Positions 17,930 through 26,692 are shown, counted from the stretch's first letter. The stretch is DNA of 61,820 nt from Variovorax sp. KK3 (GCF_001984055.1 NZ_LYVO01000038.1:1-61820); one strand, 5' to 3'. The notes: generated from the sequence alone by a model not told the origin. A program made the numbers and translations.

Positions 17930-18679
17930 ATGAACACCTTCACCGACAGCGCCGTCGCCGCCTGGCATCTCCTGACCCGTGCCGACCCCGTGCTGTTCTC
18001 CATCGTCGGCCGTTCGCTGGCGGTGAGCGCCACTGCCTGCGTGCTGGCCTGCGGGCTGGGGCTGCTGCTCGGCGCCTGGCTCGCGGTGGCGCGCTTCAAG
18101 GGCCGCGGCCTGCTGCTGACGCTGCTCAATACGCTGCTCGCCTTGCCCTCGGTGGTGGTGGGCTTGGTGATCTACCTGCTGCTGTCGCGCTCGGGCCCGC
18201 TGGGCTTCCTGGGCTGGCTGTTCTCCTTCAAGGCCATGGTGCTGGCGCAGTCGCTGCTGGTGCTGCCGGTGGTCACGGCGCTGACGCGCCAGACCATCGA
18301 AGACGCCGACCGCGCCCACGGCGAGCAGCTGCGCTCGCTCGGCGCCGGCTCGTTCACGCGATCGCTGCTGCTGGTGTGGGACGAACGCTATGCGCTGGTC
18401 ACGGTGCTGATCGCCGCCTTCGGCCGCGCGGTGTCGGAAGTGGGCGCCGTGATGATCGTCGGCGGCAACATCGACGGCTTCACGCGCGTCATGACCACCG
18501 CCATCGCGCTCGAGACGAGCAAGGGCGACCTGCCGCTGGCGCTCGCGCTGGGCCTGGTGCTGCTGGGCGTGGTGTTGCTTCTCAACCTCGCGATCAGCGC
18601 GCTGCGCGGCTGGCGGGAACGCGTCGATGGCGGTGCCGCCGACGCGGCCGGCGTGCGCGGATTGGAGGCGGCGTCTTGA
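17930..18679 (+). CDS. tupB: Tungstate/molybdate-type ABC transporter permease
   Basis: 249 aa from ATG 17930. Five or six hydrophobic segments, for example SLAVSATACVLACGLGLLLG, LLTLLNTLLALPSVVVGLVI and LPLALALGLVLLGVVLLLNL. The EAA-type loop for ATPase contact lies around EDADRAHGEQLRSLGAGSFT. The sequence matches the TupB family rather than ModB in its short length and AFGRAVSEVGAVMIVGGNID segment. First gene of the tupBCA-modA operon, with the palindromic operator candidate upstream. Imports tungstate, possibly molybdate, at the inner membrane. Confidence 0.9.
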   Translation: MNTFTDSAVAAWHLLTRADPVLFSIVGRSLAVSATACVLACGLGLLLGAWLAVARFKGRGLLLTLLNTLLALPSVVVGLVIYLLLSRSGPLGFLGWLFSFKAMVLAQSLLVLPVVTALTRQTIEDADRAHGEQLRSLGAGSFTRSLLLVWDERYALVTVLIAAFGRAVSEVGAVMIVGGNIDGFTRVMTTAIALETSKGDLPLALALGLVLLGVVLLLNLAISALRGWRERVDGGAADAAGVRGLEAAS

Positions 18680-19368
18680 CGCAGGCGCTCTTCGCGCTGC
18701 ACCGCATCGAGGTTCGCTATGGCCGCGTGCTGGCGCTGCAGGAGGCCACGCTGTCGATCCACGCCGGCGAGCGCGTCGCGCTGATCGGCGCCAACGGCAG
18801 CGGCAAGAGCACCCTGCTGCGCGTGATGCATGGCCTGGTGCCGCATGCCGCCGGCAGCTTCGTCGGCCGGGTGCCGCGGCAAGCGCAGGCCATGCTGTTC
18901 CAGCGCCCGCACATGCTGCGCATGAGCGTGCGCAACAACGTCGCGCTGGCGCTCTGGCTGCGCGGCGTGCGCTGGCGCGTCGCACAGAGCGAAGCCCTGG
19001 AAGCCCTGGCCCGTGTGGGCCTGGAGGGCGTGGCAGGCCGCAATGCGCGTACGCTTTCGGGCGGCCAGCAGCAGCGCATGGCTCTGGCGCGCGCCTGGGC
19101 GCTCAAGCCGGCGGTGCTGTTGCTCGACGAACCCACCGCCAGCCTCGACCCGACCGCGAAGCGCGAGGTTGAGGCGCTGATCGCCGACGCCGCGCATGGC
19201 CGCACGCTGGTGTTCGCGAGCCACAACCTCGGCCAGGTCAAGCGCCTGGCCAGCCGCGTGGTCTACATGGAGCAGGGTCGCGTGCTGGCGGACCTGCCCG
19301 TCGACGATTTTTTTCAGGGGCCGCTGCCCGATGCGGCCCGACTTTTCGTAAAAGGAGAACTGGCATGA
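18676..19368 (+). CDS. tupC: Tungstate/molybdate ABC transporter ATP-binding protein
   Basis: 230 aa from TTG 18676, which overlaps the tupB stop (TTGA) and has GGAGG 9 bp before it. All ABC motifs are in place: Walker A GANGSGKST, Q-loop AMLFQRPHML, signature LSGGQQQRMALARA, Walker B VLLLDEP followed by TASLDP, and the switch His in FASHNLGQ. No extra C-terminal regulatory (TOBE) domain, unlike ModC, which fits TupC. Partner of the permease at 17930. Confidence 0.92.
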   Translation: MTQALFALHRIEVRYGRVLALQEATLSIHAGERVALIGANGSGKSTLLRVMHGLVPHAAGSFVGRVPRQAQAMLFQRPHMLRMSVRNNVALALWLRGVRWRVAQSEALEALARVGLEGVAGRNARTLSGGQQQRMALARAWALKPAVLLLDEPTASLDPTAKREVEALIADAAHGRTLVFASHNLGQVKRLASRVVYMEQGRVLADLPVDDFFQGPLPDAARLFVKGELA

Positions 19369-20207
19369 ACACACTGAAACTCTTGGCCATCGCGTGGACC
19401 GTGGCGGCCGGCGGCATGTCGATGCAGGCGCAGGCGCAGGCACAGACGCTCACCATGGCGTCCACGACTTCGACGGAGCAGTCGGGGTTGTTCTCGCACC
19501 TGCTGCCGGCCTTCAAGCAGGCCAGCAACATCGACATCAAGGTGGTGGCGGTGGGCACCGGCCAGGCGATCGACATGGCCAAGCGCGGCGATGCCGATGT
19601 GCTCTTCGTGCACGACACCGCGGCCGAAGAGAAATTCGTGTCCGAGGGTTTCGCCGCCAAGCGCCAACCCGTCATGTACAACGACTTCGTGCTGGTCGGC
19701 CCCAAGGCCGATCCGGCCGGCACCAAGGGACAGGACATCGTCGCCGCGCTGAAGAAGGTTGCCACGGCCAACGCTGCCTTCGTCTCGCGTGGCGACAAGA
19801 GCGGCACCGATGCGGCCGAGCGCCGGCTCTGGGCGCAGACCGGCATCGCCGAGGCGGGCCAGCCAGTGCCCAACGACAAGAAGGGCAGCGGCTACAAGGA
19901 ATGCGGCTGCGGCATGGGCCCGGCACTCAACATCGCGGCGTCGAGCGGCGGCTACGTGCTGGCCGACCGCGGCACCTGGCTCAGCTTCAAGAACCGCGCC
20001 GACCTGGCGGTGCTGGTCGAGGGCGACAAGCGGCTCTTCAACCAGTACGGCGTGATGGTGGTCAGCCCGGCGAAGTTTCCGCAGCTCAACAGCGCCGGCG
20101 CGCAGAAGTTCGTGGACTGGGTGATCTCGCCGGCCGGGCAGTCGACGATCGCCAGCTACAAGATCGGCGGCGAGCAGCTGTTCTTCCCGAATGCCACGGC
20201 GCAATAG
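19365..20207 (+). CDS. tupA: Tungstate-type ABC transporter substrate-binding protein TupA
   Basis: 280 aa. Cleavable signal peptide of about 27 residues (MNTLKLLAIAWTVAAGGMSM, then an AQ-rich cleavage region). The oxyanion motif reads STTSTEQSG (33-41), the TupA version of the TTTS motif. Further family blocks: VGTGQAIDMAKRGDADVLFV, FVSRGDKSGTDAAERRLWAQ and YVLADRGTWLSF. AAGGAG precedes the ATG, which overlaps the tupC stop. High-affinity periplasmic tungstate (or molybdate) capture. Confidence 0.92.
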   Translation: MNTLKLLAIAWTVAAGGMSMQAQAQAQTLTMASTTSTEQSGLFSHLLPAFKQASNIDIKVVAVGTGQAIDMAKRGDADVLFVHDTAAEEKFVSEGFAAKRQPVMYNDFVLVGPKADPAGTKGQDIVAALKKVATANAAFVSRGDKSGTDAAERRLWAQTGIAEAGQPVPNDKKGSGYKECGCGMGPALNIAASSGGYVLADRGTWLSFKNRADLAVLVEGDKRLFNQYGVMVVSPAKFPQLNSAGAQKFVDWVISPAGQSTIASYKIGGEQLFFPNATAQ

Positions 20208-21009
20208 GGTCGCAAGCGCGATGGTGCTGGCCAGTGCAATGGTGGGCGGTGTGGCCGGCGCGCAGGTGCCGGGCTTCACGGTGCACGCGGCCGGCAGCCT
20301 GCGCGAGCCCATCACGCAGGCGGCGCGCGACTTCGAGCAAGCCCACCCCGGCACGCGCATCGCCTTGCACTTCGGCGCTTCGGGCCTGCTGCGCGAGCGC
20401 ATCGCGGGCGGCGAGCCGGCCGACGTGTTCGCCTCGGCCAACATGGCGCATCCGCAAGCGTTGTCGGATGGCGGCGCCTGGGGCCCGACCCGGGCCTTCG
20501 CACGCAACGCGCTCTGCGCCCTGGCCCGCCCCGGCCTGGGCGTGACGCGCGACTCGTTGGTCCGCACCATGCTCGATCCGGACATTCGCCTGGGCACCTC
20601 GACGCCCAAGGCCGACCCCTCGGGCGACTACGCCTTCGAGCTGTTCGAACGCGTCGAGCGCAGCGGTGCGGCGCCCGCGGGCACGGCGCGCCGGCTGGCC
20701 GACAAGGCACTGCAGCTCACCGGTGGCCCCAACTCACCGCCACCGCCGGCCGGCCGCAACGTCTACGGCATGCTGGTGGCGACCGGGCAGGCCGACGTGT
20801 TCCTCACCTACTGCACGAATGCCGTGGTGGCGGTCGCGCAGGAGCCCGGGCTGCAGGTGGTCGACGTGCCACCCGCCATCAACGTGACCGCCGAGTACGG
20901 CCTGGCCGTGCGCAAGGGCGCGCCCGCCGCGGCGCAGGCCTTTGCCGATGGATTGGTGCAGGGCGCTGGGCAGCAGGCGCTGCGGAAGGCCGGCTTCCTC
21001 GCGCCCTGA
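20191..21009 (+). CDS. ModA-type molybdate/oxyanion-binding periplasmic protein
   Basis: 272 aa, starting 17 bp inside the end of tupA. Signal peptide through about residue 24 (MVLASAMVGGVAGAQ). ModA family blocks: HAAGSLREPITQAARDFEQA, HFGASGLLRERIAGGEPADV, FASANMAHPQALSDGGAW, GTSTPKADPSGDYAFELF and NVTAEYGLAVRKGAP. It belongs to a different binding-protein family from TupA yet is cotranscribed with the same single permease/ATPase pair. It may broaden oxyanion range or act as a sensor. Confidence 0.88.
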   Translation: MPRRNRVASAMVLASAMVGGVAGAQVPGFTVHAAGSLREPITQAARDFEQAHPGTRIALHFGASGLLRERIAGGEPADVFASANMAHPQALSDGGAWGPTRAFARNALCALARPGLGVTRDSLVRTMLDPDIRLGTSTPKADPSGDYAFELFERVERSGAAPAGTARRLADKALQLTGGPNSPPPPAGRNVYGMLVATGQADVFLTYCTNAVVAVAQEPGLQVVDVPPAINVTAEYGLAVRKGAPAAAQAFADGLVQGAGQQALRKAGFLAP

Positions 21010-21022
21010 AGAACGGCGATGC

Positions 21023-21532
21023 TCAGTCGAGCGCGCGTACTTCGATGCGCACCAGGTTGCGCACGTGCCGCGGCCCGAGTCGACGGTCGGCAGCCGACAG
21101 CAGCGCGATGCCGCCCTCGCGTGCATCCAGCGCACGCCCGTCGCGCTCGAACAGCACCAGCACGCCGTCACCCACGGCGGTGTTGCTGATCTCCGGCCAC
21201 GAGAACACGGCACGGTAGCCGTCCGTGGCGGTGGCGACCACGACCAGGTTCTTCCAGTCGTTGGGCCCCGGCGCCGACAAGCCGGCGCGCTCGACAAGCG
21301 CAGCCAGTTTGACGCCTCGCACCGTGCTGCGAGTCTCGGTGCCCTGGCCGCTGCGCGTTTGCGTGAACTGGCCGATGTCCGGCGCGGCGAAGGCGGCGAG
21401 GGCCGCCACGTCGAGGCTCAGCTTGTCGCGCACGGCGCCTGTGATGTCGAGGCGCTGGCTGGGCTGCGAAGCGGCCGCCAGCGCGAAAAAGGCCAGAACC
21501 AGCGAGAAGAGAACGGGGCGTAGTGCGCGCAT
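21023..21532 (-). CDS. Secreted SUOX-fold (molybdopterin oxidoreductase-like) protein without cysteines
   Basis: 169 aa from ATG 21532. Hydrophobic signal sequence MRALRPVLFSLVLAFFALAA. The mature part resembles a stand-alone oxidoreductase molybdopterin-binding domain: LDITGAVRDKLSLDVAALAA, TVRGVKLAALVERAGL, WKNLVVVATATDGYRAVFSW and, at the end, GPRHVRNLVRIEV. There is no cysteine anywhere, so the Moco-ligating Cys of sulfite oxidase-type enzymes is absent. It lies tail to tail (13 bp) with the Tup/Mod operon. A role as an oxyanion- or pterin-binding protein is possible; catalysis is unlikely. Confidence 0.75.
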   Translation of the reverse strand: MRALRPVLFSLVLAFFALAAASQPSQRLDITGAVRDKLSLDVAALAAFAAPDIGQFTQTRSGQGTETRSTVRGVKLAALVERAGLSAPGPNDWKNLVVVATATDGYRAVFSWPEISNTAVGDGVLVLFERDGRALDAREGGIALLSAADRRLGPRHVRNLVRIEVRALD

Positions 21533-21561
21533 CTTGCAACTCCAAAGGGCCATAGGGCGGT

Positions 21562-22029
21562 TCACCGATCCAGCGCCAGATAGAGGCTCTCCTTCACCTC
21601 TTCCATCACCACATAGCTGTTCGACTCGGCCGGCACCGGCAGCTTCTTGAGCATGTCGCCCAGCAGGCGCCGATAGTCGCTCATCGCGCGCAGCCGTGCC
21701 TTCACGAGGTAGTCGAAGCCGCCGGAGACCAGGTGGCATTCCATGACTTCGGGCATGTGCAGCAGTTCGCTCCGCACCTTGTCGAAGACGTCGGCCGACT
21801 TGGACGACAGCGTGATCTCCACGAACACCAGCAGCGTCTTGCCCAATGCGTTGGGGTCGATGCGGGCGTGGTAGCCGGTGATGACGCCGTCGCGTTCCAT
21901 GCGCCGCACGCGCTCGGTGCAGGGCGAGGTCGACAGGCCGATCTGCTGCGCCAGCTCGGTCATGGGCAGGCGTCCCTCGCGCTGGAGGATGTCGAGGATC
22001 TTGAGGTCGGTGCGGTCGAGTTCGGTCAT
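21562..22029 (-). CDS. Lrp/AsnC-family transcriptional regulator
   Basis: 155 aa from ATG 22029 (MTELDRTDLKILDILQREGR), the standard Lrp start; the longer open frame covers the intergenic region. N-terminal helix-turn-helix (LPMTELAQQIGLSTSPCTER) and a C-terminal RAM ligand domain (LLVFVEITLSSKSADVFDKV, VMECHLVSGGFDYLVKARL). Divergent from dadA with 131 bp between starts, which includes an AT-rich stretch (22085-22150) suited to Lrp binding. It is probably the alanine/D-amino-acid-responsive activator of dadA, as in other proteobacteria. Confidence 0.94.
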   Translation of the reverse strand: MTELDRTDLKILDILQREGRLPMTELAQQIGLSTSPCTERVRRMERDGVITGYHARIDPNALGKTLLVFVEITLSSKSADVFDKVRSELLHMPEVMECHLVSGGFDYLVKARLRAMSDYRRLLGDMLKKLPVPAESNSYVVMEEVKESLYLALDR

Positions 22030-22160
22030 TTCACTGCGGGCAACGACTTGGATAGGCCTGTGGCAGGAAAAGTCACTTCTGTTGAGCCAAAGTTCGGTGG
22101 ATTTTATGGCGAATGGGCGAATAACCTTGAGTTCTTGATCGGCAATCAACGGATATCGCA

Positions 22161-23465
22161 ATGAAAGTGATCGTTCTCGGCGGCGGCGTCATCGGCGTCA
22201 CCACGGCTTACTACCTTGCCCGCTCCGGCGCGGAGGTCACCTTGCTCGATCGCCAGAACGGCGCGGCCGATGAAACCAGCTTCGCGAATGCCGGCCAGGT
22301 GTCCCCCGGCTACTCGACGCCCTGGGCGGCGCCGGGCATTCCGCTGAAGGCCTTCAAGTGGATGTTCCAGAAGCACGCGCCGCTGTCGATCCGCCCCGAC
22401 GGCACCCTGTTCCAGCTGCGCTGGATGGCCGCGATGCTGAAGAACTGCTCGCCCGAGCGCTATGCGGTGAACAAAGAGCGCATGATGCGCGTCGCCGAAT
22501 ACAGCCGCGACTGCCTGCGCACACTGCGCGCCGAGACCGGCGTGAACTACGAGCACCGCACCCAGGGCACGCTGCAGCTCTTTCGCACGCAGGCGCAGCT
22601 CGATGCGGTGGCGCGCGACCTGGCCGTGCTCGAGGAATGCGGCGTGCCTTACCAACTGCTCGACCGCCGCGAACTGGGCGCCTTCGAGCCGGCGCTGGCC
22701 CGCACCGGCGAGCTGCTGGCCGGCGGCCTGCGCCTGCCCAACGACGAGACCGGCGACTGCCACCTGTTCACCCGCGGCCTGGCCGACGTGGCGCGCGGGC
22801 TGGGCGTGGACTTCCGCTTCGGCCAGTCCGTCGACGGCCTGGTCACCGAGGGCGGCCGCATCACCGGCGTGCGCGTGTGTGGCGAAACGCTGCAGGCCGA
22901 CCGCTACGTGCTGGCCTTCGGCAGCTATTCGCGCGACTTCCTCGCGCCGCTGGGCCTGCAGATTCCGGTCTACCCGGTCAAGGGTTACTCGCTGACCGTG
23001 CCGCTGGTGGACCCCGCGCTCGCGCCGCAGTCGACCGTGCTCGACGAGACCTTCAAGGTCGCGGTCACGCGCTTCGATGACCGCATTCGCGTCGGCGGCA
23101 TGGCCGAGCTGGCTGGCTTCGACCTGCGCCTGAACCCGCAGCGGCGCGCGACGCTGGAACGCGTGGTCGGTGAACTCTTCCCCGGTGGCGACCTCGCGCG
23201 CGCGAGCTTCTGGACCGGCCTGCGCCCGATGACGCCCGACAGCACGCCCATCGTCGGCCCCACGCCCTACGGCAACCTGTTCCTGAACACCGGGCACGGC
23301 ACGCTGGGTTGGACCATGGCCTGCGGCTCCGGCAAGTTGATCTCGGACCAGGTGATGGGGCGCCGGCCCGACATCCGCACCGATGGCCTCGGCGTGGACC
23401 GCTACCTGCCGCGTCCGGCAGCGCCCCGGCCGGTCGGCACGCGGCCGGTCGACGTTCCAGCCTGA
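22161..23465 (+). CDS. dadA: D-amino acid dehydrogenase, small subunit type
   Basis: 434 aa, standard length. N-terminal FAD motif VLGGGVIGVTTAYYLARSG, then NAGQVSPGYSTPWAAPGIPL, a signature of DadA. C-terminal FAD-contact block TGLRPMTPDSTPIVGPTPYG and NTGHGTLGWTMACGSGK. Oxidises D-amino acids, mainly D-alanine, to 2-oxo acids and ammonia at the inner membrane and passes electrons to quinone. The last 64 bp overlap the end of the convergent LysR gene. Regulated most likely by the divergent Lrp protein. Confidence 0.95.
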   Translation: MKVIVLGGGVIGVTTAYYLARSGAEVTLLDRQNGAADETSFANAGQVSPGYSTPWAAPGIPLKAFKWMFQKHAPLSIRPDGTLFQLRWMAAMLKNCSPERYAVNKERMMRVAEYSRDCLRTLRAETGVNYEHRTQGTLQLFRTQAQLDAVARDLAVLEECGVPYQLLDRRELGAFEPALARTGELLAGGLRLPNDETGDCHLFTRGLADVARGLGVDFRFGQSVDGLVTEGGRITGVRVCGETLQADRYVLAFGSYSRDFLAPLGLQIPVYPVKGYSLTVPLVDPALAPQSTVLDETFKVAVTRFDDRIRVGGMAELAGFDLRLNPQRRATLERVVGELFPGGDLARASFWTGLRPMTPDSTPIVGPTPYGNLFLNTGHGTLGWTMACGSGKLISDQVMGRRPDIRTDGLGVDRYLPRPAAPRPVGTRPVDVPA

Positions 23466-24400
23466 ATCGGCGAAGCGGCCGGATGCCGTTCCGGCCCGCC
23501 CATCGAATCCTCGAGGAACTGCAGCAGCGCCTGCACGCGCGCCGTGCGGCCGCGCCGCGTGGGCACCAGCGCCAGCACCGGCGCGCTGTCGAGCCGCCAG
23601 TCGTCCAGCACCCGCACCAGCGCGCCGCGCGCGACCGCTTCGGCCGCATCCCATTCGGAGCGCAGCACCAGCCCCAGGCCTTGCTCGGCCCACTCACGCG
23701 CGACCGTGCCGTCGTTGGTGGTGAAGGCCGGCACGATGCGCACCGCTTCGCGGGCCTTGCGGGGTCGCTCCGATTCGGCGCCAGCGCGATGGAAGTGCCA
23801 CAGGGTCACGTCCTCTTCGTTCTCGCGGATGCTGATGCAGGCATGGCCGGCAAGCGCGCGCGGCTCGGCCGGCGTGCCGTGGCGGCGCAGGTAGTCGGGG
23901 CTCGCGCACAGCCAGCGCTCGTTGAAGGCGAGGGTGCGCGCCACCCAGGAGGAATCGCGTACGGTGCCGATGTGGATCACCACGTCGGAATCGTGCCGGT
24001 CGGGCCAGGGTGTTTCGCGCAGGTCGAGCTGCAATCGCAGGCCCGGATGCAGCCGCGCGAAGCGCGCCAGCATCGGCGCGATGCGTTGCCGGCCGTAGCC
24101 GAAAGGCGCCGCGATGCGCAAGGTGCCGGTGAGCTGGCGGTCGTCGCGTTGAAAGGACTGGGGCAGGGTCTCGAGCTTTCCGAGCAGTTCGGCGGCCTCG
24201 CGCGCGAAGCGCTCGCCTTCGGCCGTAAGGCTCAGTCGCCGGGCCGTTCGCACGGCCAGCGCTAGGCCCAACGAGGACTCGAGCTTGCGCAGCCGCATTG
24301 ACAGCGCGGGCGGCGTGACGTTGAGGGCGCGGGCGGCGGCGCTGAGCGATGGCGCCTGGGCCAGTGCCGCGGCCAGTTGCAGGTCCTCGATGCGGAGCAT
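23402..24400 (-). CDS. LysR-family transcriptional regulator
   Basis: 332 aa. Winged helix at the start (LQLAAALAQAPSLSAAARAL then NVTPPALSMRLRKLESSLGL), substrate-binding domain from about GTLRIAAPFGYGRQRIAPML. The C-terminal 25 residues (after LEDSMGGPE) are low-complexity, rich in Gly, Arg and Pro, and lie in the antisense overlap with dadA, so they may be dispensable. Divergent from the DSD1-type gene, with 70 bp between the starts containing TTAACG (24411-24416) and CGTAA (24431-24435), a possible LysR box. Confidence 0.92.
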   Translation of the reverse strand: MLRIEDLQLAAALAQAPSLSAAARALNVTPPALSMRLRKLESSLGLALAVRTARRLSLTAEGERFAREAAELLGKLETLPQSFQRDDRQLTGTLRIAAPFGYGRQRIAPMLARFARLHPGLRLQLDLRETPWPDRHDSDVVIHIGTVRDSSWVARTLAFNERWLCASPDYLRRHGTPAEPRALAGHACISIRENEEDVTLWHFHRAGAESERPRKAREAVRIVPAFTTNDGTVAREWAEQGLGLVLRSEWDAAEAVARGALVRVLDDWRLDSAPVLALVPTRRGRTARVQALLQFLEDSMGGPERHPAASPIQAGTSTGRVPTGRGAAGRGR

Positions 24401-24470
24401 TCAGTGGAGCTTAACGATTGATGCAGCGAGCGTAAACCACAAGCAGGCGCCGAGTTTCTACAGTACGGGC

Positions 24471-25679
24471 ATGCCGACAACTGCCGAACCTCACATGCCC
24501 CATCTGCCCGACATGCCCGGCGCGCTCGCCGGCAACCCGCGGCCCATGCCCTTCGACCGGCTCGACACGCCCTCGGCGATCGTCGACGTCGCCCGCATGC
24601 AGCACAACATCGAGCGCATGCAGTCTCGCGCCGATGCGCTCGGCACGCGCCTGCGCCCGCACGTGAAGACCACCAAGTGCACGCCGGTCGTGCGCGCCCA
24701 GATCGCGGCCGGCGCGCAGGGCATCACCGTGTCGACGCTCAAGGAGGCGGAGCAGTTCTTCGCCGATGGCGTGACCGACATCGTCTACGCGGTCGGCATG
24801 GCCGAGCACCGGCTGCCGCAGGCCCTGGCGCTGCGGCGGCGCGGCTGCGACCTGAAGATCATCACCGACAGCCTGGCCTCGGCGCGCCAGATCGCGGCCT
24901 TCGGCAGTGCGCACGACGAGGCCTTCGAGGTCTGGATCGAGATCGACACCGACGGCCACCGCTCGGGCATCCGTCCCGATCAACCCGCCTTGCTCGACGT
25001 GGGCGGTTGCTTGCACGATGCCGGCATGCGCCTCGGCGGCGTGCTCACGCATGCGGGCTCGAGCTACGAACTCGACACGCCCGAGGCGCTGGCGGCCCTG
25101 GCCGAGCAGGAGCGTGCCGGCTGCGTGCAGGCGGCCGAGCGGCTGCGCGCGGCGGGGCTGCCGTGCCCGGTGGTCAGCGTCGGCTCGACGCCGACCGCGC
25201 TGTCGGCGGCAACGCTCGACGGCGTGACCGAGTTGCGCGCCGGCGTCTACGTGTTCTTCGACCTCGTGATGCACAACGGCGGCATCTGCGGCATCGACGA
25301 ACTCGCGCTCAGCGTGCTCACCACCGTGATCGGCCACCAGCCCGAGAAGGGCTGGGCCATCGTCGATGCGGGCTGGATGGCGATGAGCCGCGACCGCGGC
25401 ACGCAGAAGCAGAAGCGCGACTGGGGCTACGGCCAGGTGTGCACGGTCGACGGCGTGCCGATGCCGGGCTACGTGATGCAGGGCGCCAACCAGGAGCACG
25501 GCATCGTGGCCGTCGAGGGGCTGCGAAGCGGCGAAGACATCGTGTCGCGCCTGCCGATCGGCACGCGGCTGCGCATCCTGCCCAACCACGCTTGCGCAAC
25601 GGGCGCCCAGTTCCCCGAGTACCACGCGCTGGCGCCAGACGGCAGCGTGCAGACCTGGAGCCGCTTTCACGGCTGGTGA
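24471..25679 (+). CDS. DSD1-family PLP-dependent enzyme (D-serine dehydratase / D-threonine aldolase-like)
   Basis: 402 aa from ATG 24471; ATG 24495 is an alternative. Alanine-racemase-type fold III: the PLP lysine Lys66 lies in RPHVKTTK, and a C-terminal metal site is visible as His373 and Cys375 in LPNHACATG, the Zn site of the DSD1/eukaryotic D-serine dehydratase and D-threonine aldolase group. SVGSTPTALSAATLDGVTEL forms the PLP phosphate region. It would break down D-serine, D-threonine or 3-hydroxy-D-aspartate in the cytoplasm. Next to dadA it forms a D-amino-acid island. Confidence 0.9.
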   Translation: MPTTAEPHMPHLPDMPGALAGNPRPMPFDRLDTPSAIVDVARMQHNIERMQSRADALGTRLRPHVKTTKCTPVVRAQIAAGAQGITVSTLKEAEQFFADGVTDIVYAVGMAEHRLPQALALRRRGCDLKIITDSLASARQIAAFGSAHDEAFEVWIEIDTDGHRSGIRPDQPALLDVGGCLHDAGMRLGGVLTHAGSSYELDTPEALAALAEQERAGCVQAAERLRAAGLPCPVVSVGSTPTALSAATLDGVTELRAGVYVFFDLVMHNGGICGIDELALSVLTTVIGHQPEKGWAIVDAGWMAMSRDRGTQKQKRDWGYGQVCTVDGVPMPGYVMQGANQEHGIVAVEGLRSGEDIVSRLPIGTRLRILPNHACATGAQFPEYHALAPDGSVQTWSRFHGW

Positions 25680-25715
25680 GCGTGGCGCGCGGCGGCCGGC
25701 CGCGCGAAGCGCGGA

Positions 25716-26618
25716 TCAGGCCGCTTGCGCGTCCCGCCGCTCCAGCAGCTTGACCAGCGTGTGCAGCACGCGATTGGCCGGCGTCGCGACACCCAGCGCC
25801 TCGCCTTGGCGCAGTACGTAGCCGTTGAGGTGGTCGATTTCGCTGAGCTTGCCGCGCGCGAGGTCTTGCGCGGTGGACGAGAACTGAAGGGGCATGGTCA
25901 CCGGAATGCGCTGCACGGCCTGCCAGACGTCGCCCTGCACCGTCACGCCGCTGGCCGCCGCGACGGCCAGGCATTCGTTCACCACCTCGCGGATGGTGGC
26001 CTGCACGCCTTCGCCCTGCACCAGCCGGCCGTAGGGCATCTGCGTGATGGCGGACAGTGCGTTGTAGGCGCAGTTGAGGATCAGCTTGGACCACAGCGCG
26101 CCATCCACGTTGTCGGAGATCTGCGCTGGCACGCCGGCAGCGGCCAGCAACTCGACGATCTGCGCGCTTTTGGATGATTGGGCGATCACGAGTTCGCCAC
26201 GGCCGTTGTGCTTGACGTGGCCGGGGCCCGACATGCCGGTGGCGACGTAGACAACCGTCGCCGCCACTTCCTGGGGCAGCACCGATTGCAGTCGCTTCGC
26301 GTTGTCCACGCCGTTCTGCAGCGTGAGCACCAGGGCATCGGGCGCGAGGTGAGGGCGCATGGCCTCGCCGGCGCTTTCGGTGTCGGTGGACTTCACGCAG
26401 AAGAGCACGAGCCCGGCGCCTTCGACCGCGGCCGTCTCGGTGCTCGCATCGAGCCGCACGTGCTCGTCGAAGCTCAGCGTTTCCATGCGCAGGCCGTCGC
26501 GCCGCACGGCCTCGACGTGCGCGGGCCGCCCGATCAGCACCACCGGATGCCCGGCGCGCGCGAGCATGCCGCCGTAATAGCAACCCACCGCACCTGCGCC
26601 CATCACCGCGATCTTCAT
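25716..26618 (-). CDS. 2-dehydropantoate 2-reductase family protein (ketopantoate reductase-like)
   Basis: 300 aa from ATG 26618, preceded by GGAG; ATG 26630 is also in frame. N-terminal NADP site AVMGAGAVGCYYGGMLARAG (residues 4-23), catalytic-type segments LVLFCVKSTDTE and LTLQNGVDNAKRL, and the C-terminal helical domain with the conserved lysine in GALWSKLILNCAYNALSA and a late SEIDHLNG motif. PanE reduces 2-dehydropantoate in pantothenate synthesis, but many paralogues occur in catabolic operons. As the last gene of the acyl-CoA synthetase operon this one may reduce another 2-oxo acid. Confidence 0.9.
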   Translation of the reverse strand: MKIAVMGAGAVGCYYGGMLARAGHPVVLIGRPAHVEAVRRDGLRMETLSFDEHVRLDASTETAAVEGAGLVLFCVKSTDTESAGEAMRPHLAPDALVLTLQNGVDNAKRLQSVLPQEVAATVVYVATGMSGPGHVKHNGRGELVIAQSSKSAQIVELLAAAGVPAQISDNVDGALWSKLILNCAYNALSAITQMPYGRLVQGEGVQATIREVVNECLAVAAASGVTVQGDVWQAVQRIPVTMPLQFSSTAQDLARGKLSEIDHLNGYVLRQGEALGVATPANRVLHTLVKLLERRDAQAA

Positions 26619-26692
26619 GCCGTGCTCCATGCAAATTGGTCTTGCATGGTAGTGGTGCCCCGCAAGACGCGTCTTGCGAGGCGCGCGTATCC

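Noticed and set aside
25687..25705. GCGCGG/CCGCGC stem between two convergent genes as a terminator
   Set aside because: No T-run on either side, and such stems arise often by chance at this GC content.
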